Part shown: positions 52,393 through 59,602 of the stretch, one piece after another | Position numbering within the stretch: the first letter of the stretch is position 1 | How the letters are laid out: the number at the start of each line of letters is the position of its first letter | NCBI GenBank assembly: GCA_017554745.1 | Contig: JAFZHS010000006.1 | Span: 1 to 64,000 of the forward strand | DNA: 64,000 nucleotides | Reading direction: 5' to 3' | Origin: Clostridiales bacterium | GTDB lineage: Bacteria > Bacillota > Clostridia > Saccharofermentanales > Saccharofermentanaceae | Notes under the pieces: generated by a model | The model's input: only the letters and a program-made list of their open reading frames with translations | Told to the model about the DNA's origin: nothing | The model's database searches: none | Position numbers and translations under genes: made by a program

Positions 52393-53095
52393 CGAGCACC
52401 TCCCTTCCGGCCTTCTTGTCCTTAGCGGGGAGCCTTCCTTCGGCGCGCATCTTATCTAACAGGTCAAGAAGTTCTTTTTCTCTTCCCGATACCACGCAGT
52501 AATGCTCGATGTCGTCTAATTCATTCCGCATATAGTAAGTAAGGCGCAGCTCTTCCCTGACGCTGTCAGGAAGGAACCTGTATTCTTTTTCCGGTTCATT
52601 TTCGAGCAGCAGGCGCGCGATCTTCTTTATCTCGGGAAGATGCTCCCTCATCACTTCGGCCACTTCGCCCGCAGACATAAAATCCTTGCCGCTGTCAGAC
52701 ACGACCTTGTAGAAAGCGATGTCGGAAGGCGCTAAGACCTTCAGGACCTTCTCGCATATCAGCGCGGCCTCCATGTCGACGAGCATGCCGTCTTCTACCT
52801 CATTGACTATTCCGGGCGATGTGGAAAGAGGCATCTCTTCTATTCCGGACTCGAAAAGAATATCCGGATAATACCTTCTTCCTGTCTCCATCGATGTGAT
52901 CTCGTTGATGAGGTAGCCCTTGCCCTTTTCGCGGCCGGCGCAGATGCCGACATTCAGCACCTTGTCAGAAGGCTTCAGATCAAGTGAATCCAGTACGTCA
53001 TTTGCCCTCAGGCCGACACCCGTGAAGACCACTTCACCGGGCAGACCGTTAAGGACAGAAGCTTCACATTTAAGTGCCACCAAAATGTACAGCAA
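52367..53095 (-). CDS. Nucleosidase/phosphorylase-like protein (SPL operon)
   Basis: 242 residues from a TTG at 53095, chosen because AGAGGAAGG lies 8 nt upstream; the GTG three codons earlier abuts that site. VFTGVGLRAND, LVDMEAALI and KVVSDSGKD match the nucleoside phosphorylase/MTA-SAH nucleosidase fold. The C-terminal 70 residues are an unassigned helical, charged region. It overlaps the SPL-like gene by 26 nt. A base-salvage role linked to lesion repair is only inference from position. Confidence 0.72.
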   Translation of the reverse strand: MLYILVALKCEASVLNGLPGEVVFTGVGLRANDVLDSLDLKPSDKVLNVGICAGREKGKGYLINEITSMETGRRYYPDILFESGIEEMPLSTSPGIVNEVEDGMLVDMEAALICEKVLKVLAPSDIAFYKVVSDSGKDFMSAGEVAEVMREHLPEIKKIARLLLENEPEKEYRFLPDSVREELRLTYYMRNELDDIEHYCVVSGREKELLDLLDKMRAEGRLPAKDKKAGREVLDEIYSYLR

Positions 53096-53174
53096 CGGAT
53101 TCACCTTCCTCTCTTTTGATAATTATATTATAAAGTGTTAATATTAGTCGTCTTTAAGACAACGGAGGTTAGTT

Positions 53175-54164
53175 ATGGACAGATTACTTACGGGCCTTCA
53201 GCCCAGCGGATCTCTTACCATCGGCAATTACGCAGGCGGTATCTCACAGATCGTAAACTATCAGAAGGACTATGAGACATTCCTCTTCGTCCCTGACATG
53301 CATGCCATCACGGTTCCCCAGGAACCTGATGCTCTCCACAGGAACATCATCAACGCCATCGCTATGTACATCGCATGCGGTGTCGATCCGAACCTCGAGA
53401 ACATGCACATCTACATTCAGTCAGAGAATCTCTATCACGCAAATCTGTCCTGGATCTTCGAATGCCACACACCTCACGGCGACCTCACGAGAATGCACCA
53501 GTTCAAGGCCAAGTCCGCTCTTCACGAGACTTTCACTGAAGGCCTTGTAACTTACCCTGACCTTATGGCTGCAGACATCCTGCTCTACGATCCCAAGTAC
53601 GTTCCTACAGGCATCGACCAGAAGCAGCACGTCGAGCTCGCCAGAAACCTCGCGATCAGATTCAACAACCGTTATGGCGAACTCTTCAAGATCCCTGAGC
53701 CTTTGATCCCTACGATCGGCGCAAAGATCCGCGACCTTCAGACACCTACGCAGAAGATGAGCAAGTCCACCGATAACCCGAAGGCATCGGTCTTCCTCTC
53801 AGATCCCGAGAAGACTATCAGAAAGAAGATCATGAGCGCAGTCACAGACTCTGACGGCATCATCAAGTTTGACGAAGATGAGAAGCCCGGCGTATCCAAC
53901 CTCCTCACGATCTACAGTGTCTTCACAGGTTCTTCCATCGAAGACGCAGTTGCAAAGTTCGAAGGCGGCGGTTACGGCGACCTCAAGAAGGCAGTTGCTG
54001 ACGCAGTCGTTGAGAAGCTCGTTCCCTTCCAGGACAAGTACAACGAAGTCCTCTCTAGCGGCATCATCAATGATATCCTTGATGCTGGCCGCGACTACAC
54101 CAACGAGATCGCGCGCGAGAAGTACGAACTCGTCAGAAAGGCTGTCGGATTCGGCCGCGTATAA
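53175..54164 (+). CDS. trpS: Tryptophanyl-tRNA synthetase
   Basis: 329 residues. The class I signatures GLQPSGSLTIGNYAGG (HIGH region) and QKMSKSTDNPKASV (KMSKS) are present, along with the Trp-recognition helix region ATPHGDL-like CHTPHGDLTRM. GGAGG lies 7 nt before the ATG. It is monocistronic with its own terminator. No T-box lies upstream. Confidence 0.96.
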   Translation: MDRLLTGLQPSGSLTIGNYAGGISQIVNYQKDYETFLFVPDMHAITVPQEPDALHRNIINAIAMYIACGVDPNLENMHIYIQSENLYHANLSWIFECHTPHGDLTRMHQFKAKSALHETFTEGLVTYPDLMAADILLYDPKYVPTGIDQKQHVELARNLAIRFNNRYGELFKIPEPLIPTIGAKIRDLQTPTQKMSKSTDNPKASVFLSDPEKTIRKKIMSAVTDSDGIIKFDEDEKPGVSNLLTIYSVFTGSSIEDAVAKFEGGGYGDLKKAVADAVVEKLVPFQDKYNEVLSSGIINDILDAGRDYTNEIAREKYELVRKAVGFGRV

Positions 54165-54187
54165 GTTTTATATTTCGCGAAAATTCA

Positions 54188-54219
54188 AACGCCGGAGCTA
54201 ATATGCTTCGGCGTTTTTT
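54188..54219 (+). terminator. Intrinsic terminator of trpS
   Basis: AACGCCG-G-AGC / GCT-T-CGGCGTT hairpin followed by TTTTC. Confidence 0.85.
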
Positions 54220-54242
54220 CATGGATTATTTTTTCTATTTTT

Positions 54243-54785
54243 TCAGATAAGCCCCTCAACAAAAGCCCTGACTTCCTTCATGTCTTCAGTCGGCTCGAAT
54301 CTCTTTACGACATTGCCGTTCCTGTCGACGACGAACTTCGTGAAGTTCCACTTGATGTCGGGCTTAGACGCAAAATCCTTATCTGCCTTCTCGCACATCT
54401 TTCTCATGAGGAGCGCCATGGGTCCCTTGCCGAATCCCTCGAAGCCCTTCTGGGATTTAAGATATGTATATAAAGGAAGCTCGTTCTCGCCGTTAACGTC
54501 AGACTTTTTCATCTGCGGGAACTGCGTCTTGTACTTAAGCTGGCAGAACTGCGTTATCTCTTCATCGGTTCCGGGAGCCTGGTCCTTGAACTGGTTGCAA
54601 GGGATATCTATGACCTCCAGGCCTTTGTCGTGAAGGTCTTCGTACATCTGCTCGATCGGCTTGTAGTGAGGTGTGAAGCCGCAGCCCGTAGCGGTGTTCA
54701 CGATGAGGATGACCTTGCCCTCGTAATCCTTGAGGGAGATCTCTTCTCCTTTTTGCGTGGGAACTGAATAATCGTATATGGACAT
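54243..54785 (-). CDS. Glutathione peroxidase-family peroxidase
   Basis: 180 residues from the ATG at 54785 (AAAGGAG, 8 nt spacing); the longer ORF lacks a site. VNTATGCGFTPHY carries a peroxidatic Cys (not Sec), with Gln in CNQFKDQAPG and WNFTKFVVDRNG completing the active site. Bacterial members usually use thioredoxin. It is monocistronic. It would detoxify hydroperoxides in this anaerobe. Confidence 0.94.
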   Translation of the reverse strand: MSIYDYSVPTQKGEEISLKDYEGKVILIVNTATGCGFTPHYKPIEQMYEDLHDKGLEVIDIPCNQFKDQAPGTDEEITQFCQLKYKTQFPQMKKSDVNGENELPLYTYLKSQKGFEGFGKGPMALLMRKMCEKADKDFASKPDIKWNFTKFVVDRNGNVVKRFEPTEDMKEVRAFVEGLI

Positions 54786-54866
54786 GCGGCGTTCTCCTTT
54801 CAATGTATTAATAAGATTATATTGTGTTAAATAATAATTGTCTTTAGAGAACACCGAATCTGCGCG

Positions 54867-54890
54867 AAAAAAGGCACCCGTCCGGGTGCC
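54867..54890 (-). terminator. Intrinsic terminator of the 55868-54903 operon
   Basis: Perfect GGCACCCG / CGGGTGCC stem (54873-54880, 54883-54890); on the minus strand followed by TTTTTTCGCG. Confidence 0.85.
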
Positions 54891-54902
54891 TCGATTTACG
54901 AC

Positions 54903-55058
54903 TCAATTGGCTAAATGCTGCATCTCATGAACGACGCATGCGAATAATGCGAATCCCAGAAGCATCAGAAAGCAACAGAATCCTCCGAGGAACCACATCT
55001 TGTGCTTGAAAGCGAATATTGTAATGGCAATCAAACCGCCGTAAATTACAAAGACCAT
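54903..55058 (-). CDS. 51-residue two-TM small membrane protein
   Basis: 51 codons from the ATG at 55058 with AAGGAG 5 nt upstream. Residues about 1-16 (VFVIYGGLIAITIFAF) and 23-44 (FLGGFCCFLMLLGFALF) are hydrophobic segments separated by KHKMW. The gene begins 9 nt after the 55068 lipoprotein gene and ends just before a strong terminator, so it is the second gene of that operon. No family is recognised. Confidence 0.75.
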   Translation of the reverse strand: MVFVIYGGLIAITIFAFKHKMWFLGGFCCFLMLLGFALFACVVHEMQHLAN

Positions 55059-55067
55059 ATGTGCTCC

Positions 55068-55868
55068 TTACCTGATCTCATATCCGTCTGTCGCATTGCC
55101 CGTAAGCGTCAGCGTGTCTTCGTCGCCCAGACGGACCGTGCCTGTGTAAACCTCAGACAGATCAAACTGTCTGTCATCCATTGTCGTAACTGTGAAGCGG
55201 ATCTCAACGTCAAAAGGCTCGCTGTAATCGTACTTATCATGCAGATGGATCTCAAGGATAGAAAGATCGTATGTGTCGTCCTTCATCTCTGACCAGTCGG
55301 CATTGCGGACACCGGCAGAGCCGCCATCATCGCCGTTTACCGTGAAGTACATTGAAAGCTCCATTACATCTTCCGCTTCGAAATTTACGTTGATCCTGAA
55401 CTCCTTCATCTCGGAATAACTGCCGGAATTGCCCCACTCCTCATATTCCAGGGAATCTATGTATTCGGGTGTGAAGATATCTTCGTCATATGTATCAAAG
55501 GCGCGCCAGAACTGCGGCTGTTCCATAACGCCCTTTGTGTTGATCATGACGATATAGTCATCGTACGGATCTTCGCTGAGTGAATAGATCCTCGTGTTCC
55601 TGTCGTCATCCACGTAGCCCAGGCATTCCCTGACATAATCGTCTTTGAGCCTTCCTTTGAGCGTTCCGTAAGGCGCATATGTACGTCCGCCAACGTCAAT
55701 GAGCATCATGTCGATACTGTCAGCATCATACATTTCGAATGACTGCGCGTTGTCCGGAAGTCCCGGGATCCCCGCATATGCATTAAACAGCGAACAGCCC
55801 GAGAATGACAGCGCGAAAACCATCGCGCCTGCAGCAGCTAATACCTTGATCTTCTTAATAGGTTTCAT
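55068..55868 (-). CDS. Lipoprotein of unknown function
   Basis: 266 residues. The signal peptide ends in SFSGC (Cys25). The soluble part is rich in Asp/Tyr with beta-strand-like repeats near the end (FDVEIRFTVTTMDDRQFDLSEVYTGTV). No family is recognised. A 51-residue membrane protein gene follows 9 nt downstream on the same strand, suggesting they act together. Confidence 0.7.
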   Translation of the reverse strand: MKPIKKIKVLAAAGAMVFALSFSGCSLFNAYAGIPGLPDNAQSFEMYDADSIDMMLIDVGGRTYAPYGTLKGRLKDDYVRECLGYVDDDRNTRIYSLSEDPYDDYIVMINTKGVMEQPQFWRAFDTYDEDIFTPEYIDSLEYEEWGNSGSYSEMKEFRINVNFEAEDVMELSMYFTVNGDDGGSAGVRNADWSEMKDDTYDLSILEIHLHDKYDYSEPFDVEIRFTVTTMDDRQFDLSEVYTGTVRLGDEDTLTLTGNATDGYEIR

Positions 55869-55990
55869 GTTTATCTACCTCCCCATGTGAGGCTATCTTA
55901 TCACGCCCGACTTTGTAATGCAATAAATTTTTATTGTATTTCGATATATTTTTATCTTTCATCAGGAATTGCCGCATTTTCGGGGCAAAG

Positions 55991-56017
55991 AAAAAGGGCA
56001 CCTTTAAGGATGCCCTT
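55991..56017 (-). terminator. Intrinsic terminator of the 57022-56038 gene pair
   Basis: AAGGGCA / TGCCCTT stem with inner CC/GG pairs; on the minus strand followed by TTTCTTTG. Confidence 0.75.
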
Positions 56018-56037
56018 GATGTCTCAAAACACTAGTA

Positions 56038-56631
56038 TCAGTTCTCGTTCGGATATACCAGACGCCTGTCGGTATCAAACCACTCCGCAATCGTCCTGAA
56101 CATCTTAACGATGAACTTGCCCTTCTCGGTGATCGAATATGTGCCGTCAGGATTCTCCTCGATGGTGCCCGTGACGAGCTGCTCATTGAAGCGCTTTTCG
56201 AACGCGCCGTACTCTTCAACGTACTTCTCGGTAAAGACTTCGCCGACGGACTCCTGCGTGAAGGTCTGGTCGGAATTTTCTTCCATGTAGCTGAGCATGA
56301 ATACAGATACGGAACGCTCGACCGTGACGGGAATGAGCGTAAAGAGCACCGTGTTAACGCAGCAGAAGATACAGAACATCATGATGATGTCCCTGACCGT
56401 TACGAACTTCCAGAACTTGCGCACGATCCCCATGACAACGGCTGCGATAATGCCCGTGATGATTATGAACACGATGCCCCTGTACATAAGGACTTCCATG
56501 CCCTTGAGGAGCCCGGTGTGGAACAATCCGACGAACATCGCGGAGCACACGATATAGATGAGCGCATAGATGCCTACGAGCCCTGCTATCTTCTTGAAGC
56601 TGCCTTTGCCGCTCTTCTCAGTCTTGGTCAT
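56038..56631 (-). CDS. Membrane protein with C-terminal winged-helix-like region
   Basis: 197 residues from the ATG at 56631 (GGAGG, 8 nt); the TTG two codons earlier is less likely. Three hydrophobic segments (about 15-110) precede a soluble C-terminal part (about 120-197) with EKRFNEQLVTGTIEENPDGTYSITEKGKFIVKMFR, which resembles a winged helix. No family is recognised. It overlaps the zinc-ribbon gene by 14 nt. Confidence 0.68.
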   Translation of the reverse strand: MTKTEKSGKGSFKKIAGLVGIYALIYIVCSAMFVGLFHTGLLKGMEVLMYRGIVFIIITGIIAAVVMGIVRKFWKFVTVRDIIMMFCIFCCVNTVLFTLIPVTVERSVSVFMLSYMEENSDQTFTQESVGEVFTEKYVEEYGAFEKRFNEQLVTGTIEENPDGTYSITEKGKFIVKMFRTIAEWFDTDRRLVYPNEN

Positions 56632-57022
56632 TTGCAACGCCTCCGGTCTTGCGCTTGATGTCTTCTTCAGCCAGCGCCCTTACCTTCTCGATAGGGTCAG
56701 CGATATATGCGATGCCTCCGCTGCTTACCTGAATCGCGGTTCCGCAGTACTCACAAAAACCGGTTGAATTTCTGCGGATGCGGTTGCCTGTAGCGCCGCA
56801 GTTAGGGCACTCGACAGCCACACTGTCGCGGGCGATCTGATCTTCCAACAGCGTTCTTCTGTAAATTGAATTCTCTTTTGTGGTTCTTTCTCTTGATGCT
56901 TCAGCTTCAAGTCTCGCACTCTCGGCTCTTGCCCTCGACTGCTCGATCTCCTGCTGTCTCAAGATGTGGTCGCTTACTCTGAGACCTATCCTGATGAGAT
57001 TACCAAGTCCTATCCCAAACAT
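56618..57022 (-). CDS. Coiled-coil zinc-ribbon protein
   Basis: 134 residues; GGAGGGG precedes the ATG. The N-terminal half is a charged helix (REQEIEQSRARAESARLEAE, coiled-coil-like). A zinc ribbon follows (VECPNCGATGNRIRRNSTGFCEYCGTAI), then a short C-terminal region with VRALAEEDI. Such ribbons occur in many clostridial membrane-associated proteins. It is coupled to the 56631 membrane gene by overlap. Confidence 0.72.
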   Translation of the reverse strand: MFGIGLGNLIRIGLRVSDHILRQQEIEQSRARAESARLEAEASRERTTKENSIYRRTLLEDQIARDSVAVECPNCGATGNRIRRNSTGFCEYCGTAIQVSSGGIAYIADPIEKVRALAEEDIKRKTGGVANDQD

Positions 57023-57059
57023 TAGTATCCCCTCCTTTACCCGTAACTTATTCCAACGA

Positions 57060-57680
57060 TTATTTTACCATGTTAAAGAGTTCGCGCGCCAGTCTCGGAA
57101 CGGGCAATCCGACCACGTTAGAGTAGTCTCCGTTTATGCATTTGACCAATAACGCACCCTTGTCCTGGATGCCGTATCCGCCTGCCTTATCGTAGGGTGA
57201 ACCGCCGTCGCAGTATGCGGATATCAGCTCCCGTTGGTAATCGTCGAGAGGGTTGAATTCAACGTATGTTTCTTCAGTAAATCTCTTCATTTCATTCCCG
57301 GAGAAGATCGCAACTCCCGTCGCGACGACATGCGTTTTGCCTGACAGCAATGACAGCATATCTACAGCTTCTTCGCGGTCTGCGGGCTTCCCGAAAATGA
57401 TGTTATCCAGTACGACCGAAGTATCGGCGCCGATGACGATGGTATTCTCTTTTTCGTATTCTGACAAAGTATCGAAAACAGCCTTTGCCTTTAGCTCGGC
57501 AAGTCCCTCGCTCACTCTTAACGCGGGCACACCTTCTTCTTCCATCCTGATCTCGGCAGAGCGCTCATCAACATCGACCGTTATGACTTCAAAATTATCA
57601 GTGACCAAAGACAGCAATTCGCGCCTCCTGGGAGACGCGCTTGCAAGAATAATTCTTTTATTTAACTTACCGAATACCAC
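57060..57680 (-). CDS. maf: Maf-family nucleotide pyrophosphatase
   Basis: 206 residues from a GTG that directly abuts the stop of the upstream epimerase gene. IILASASPRRRELL opens the domain, with the catalytic GADTSVVLDN and GKPADREEA, and the specificity segment YDKAGGYGIQDKGA. Maf proteins hydrolyse non-canonical or modified nucleoside triphosphates. The ribosome-binding site is weak, so translational coupling to the epimerase gene is likely. Confidence 0.93.
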   Translation of the reverse strand: MVFGKLNKRIILASASPRRRELLSLVTDNFEVITVDVDERSAEIRMEEEGVPALRVSEGLAELKAKAVFDTLSEYEKENTIVIGADTSVVLDNIIFGKPADREEAVDMLSLLSGKTHVVATGVAIFSGNEMKRFTEETYVEFNPLDDYQRELISAYCDGGSPYDKAGGYGIQDKGALLVKCINGDYSNVVGLPVPRLARELFNMVK

Positions 57681-59108
57681 TTATGACTCGCTGTTCTCCG
57701 GAGCTGCAGGCGGATTGGACGGTGCTGCCGGCTTGGGAGGCATCTGAGGGATTATCGACTTAACAGGCTCAGCTGCCTTGGGAGCTTCCGGCTTGGGAGC
57801 TTCTGCAGGATTTGCTGAAGGGATGATCGACTTAACGGGAGCTGCAGCAGGTGCGCCTGCCTTCTCGGCTTCAGCCTTCTCCTTCTCAGCCCTTGCTTTC
57901 GCTGCAGCCTGAGCTGCGAAAGATGCAGGTCTCGAGTTGGCAGGTCTTGTCTGGGCAGGTGCAGCCGGTGCGGGTGTAGCGGGTGCTGCCGGAGCAGTGG
58001 CAGATACAGGCTTGGACGTAACGACGCTCTTTCTCTTAAGTCTGGCTTCCATTGCATCAGCAGCAGATGTGCTCTTTTGAGTATTCTGCGGGATGGTAGC
58101 AGAAGCAGCCTGCGTGCCGCCGGTCTGTGCGCCGGAGATAGTATCGCTCAAAGAATCCTTGAAGCTGATGACATTCTCGGGAAGGATGCCCTTGCTGTTG
58201 TCTTCAAAGCGCGCATCGGGATTCTCTCTGAAGAGAGTATATGCCTCACGCGGATTCTCCTTGTGCGTGATCTTGTAGTAGAAGTTGACGAGCTTAACGA
58301 GCGACTTGCTCATGACGAGCTTGGATGCTGTCTTTACAGGAGCATCGATACCCTTGATGTCGTTAACGTCCTGGAAGAACTCACCGCTGGTCTTGTACTC
58401 ACCGCTGATGATGTAGCCCGCGCCGGGTTCGCCCTTGTCTGCCAAAGTGAGCATCGCGTTCGCAACGTCTCTTACGTCTACGAATGCGCGGCCGCCTTCC
58501 TTAGGAGGAGTCGTGCCGTTATTGATGAAACTGTTTAATACCTTGTTGATCTCATAGTCCTGTGAATATCCGGGGCCGATTATGAACGTAGGCAGTACCA
58601 TAACTGCGTTGAACTTATTAAGAGCAACTTTCTCCATCACATAAGCTGCGGCCTCTGCCTTGGACTTCGCATACTCGCCTTCGACCTTGTTGCGGTCGAA
58701 GTGGATCGTTAAGTTGTCGCCTGTTACCTCAGGATTGAGAGCATATGCTGAGCTTAAGTAAACGAGCTTGCCGACCTTGCGCTTAAGGCACATATCGACT
58801 ATGTTCTCGGCACCGATAACGTTAACTCTTCTCATCGTGAGATTCGTAGCATCGGTAAGCGATACATACTCATCTGTATGGAAAAGAACACACGATCTCG
58901 GATCCTCGAGCTCGAAAAATTCTTTCATGGAATCTTTATCCGTGGAAATACCATAGCAGATCTCAATATTAGGATTGTTCCTGTAGATCCTGGTATCGGA
59001 AAGTTCGCTCATGAGAATCCTTACCTTCTCGCCGCGCTCCAAGAGCATACTGATAACGAACTTGCCTAATGCGCCTTCACCGCCTGAGACTAAATACTTA
59101 ACCGACAT
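57681..59108 (-). CDS. NAD-dependent epimerase/reductase with long Pro/Ala-rich tail
   Basis: 475 residues from the ATG at 59108 (GAGGAGAG 5 nt upstream). Residues 1-310 form an extended SDR fold: YLVSGGEGALGKFVI, VYLSSAYAL with Ser, YAKSKAEAAAYV (YxxxK) and FIIGPGYSQDYE. The remaining 150 or so residues are Ala/Pro/Lys/Glu low complexity and carry VKSIIP twice (near residues 425 and 455). The tail is unusual for this family and may be an interaction arm. It is coupled to maf. Confidence 0.8.
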   Translation of the reverse strand: MSVKYLVSGGEGALGKFVISMLLERGEKVRILMSELSDTRIYRNNPNIEICYGISTDKDSMKEFFELEDPRSCVLFHTDEYVSLTDATNLTMRRVNVIGAENIVDMCLKRKVGKLVYLSSAYALNPEVTGDNLTIHFDRNKVEGEYAKSKAEAAAYVMEKVALNKFNAVMVLPTFIIGPGYSQDYEINKVLNSFINNGTTPPKEGGRAFVDVRDVANAMLTLADKGEPGAGYIISGEYKTSGEFFQDVNDIKGIDAPVKTASKLVMSKSLVKLVNFYYKITHKENPREAYTLFRENPDARFEDNSKGILPENVISFKDSLSDTISGAQTGGTQAASATIPQNTQKSTSAADAMEARLKRKSVVTSKPVSATAPAAPATPAPAAPAQTRPANSRPASFAAQAAAKARAEKEKAEAEKAGAPAAAPVKSIIPSANPAEAPKPEAPKAAEPVKSIIPQMPPKPAAPSNPPAAPENSES

Positions 59109-59284
59109 ACACTCTCTCCTCACAATACGTATGCTGTTAATTGCCCGAATACCGCATTAATTGATGCTATCATTTTACACTCTCAAGCGAAACTGTGCAA
59201 AAACTAAATGAAAATAATTGTTGACAATTATGTTTCATGAGTATATTCTGATGTAACATTTCGCGGATTCGCGGGATGTATACA

Positions 59285-59570
59285 ATTGAATAACTCTAAA
59301 GGCTGTGACGAAGAAGGCCGCAGAGAGTCGATCAATACAGAGAAGTGCTGTTACGCTGAGAGGCACGTGACGATATTTGCAAAAGCTATCCCTTCCGAGC
59401 CGGCATTCCGAAAAGGAGCGATCCCTAGTAGACAGTGCCCGTGATGCTGCGTTAATGCAAAGGAGTTGTTAGACTTCGTAAGTGGCAACCTTAACCGGTT
59501 TGCAAATTGAGTGGTACCGCGGATTTTATTCGTCTCAATGTCCAAGTAGGATGTTGGGGCATTTTTTTTG
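59285..59570 (+). ncRNA. T-box riboswitch upstream of the fused acyl-CoA synthetase
   Basis: Contains the diagnostic T-box GAGTGGTACCGCGG (59510-59523) and an AGAGAG-type stem I (59316-59325). The antiterminator pairs TTGAG (59507-59511) with CTCAA (59534-59538). It competes with a 12-bp terminator stem (59532-59543 / 59549-59560) followed by eight T. The bulge UGGU would pair with ACCA, so the sensed tRNA should have A at position 73. The specifier codon cannot be fixed by eye. Confidence 0.88.
59532..59569 (+). terminator. T-box terminator
   Basis: GTCTCAATGTCC / GGATGTTGGGGC (with G-U pairs) around AAGTA, then ATTTTTTTT. Mutually exclusive with the antiterminator. Confidence 0.85.
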
Positions 59571-59602
59571 CCTCAAGAATTTGACAGAAAAGGAGAAAGC
59601 TT

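Noticed and set aside
59351..59545. 64-residue ORF antisense within the T-box
   Set aside because: The region is a structured leader RNA and the ORF has no start signals.
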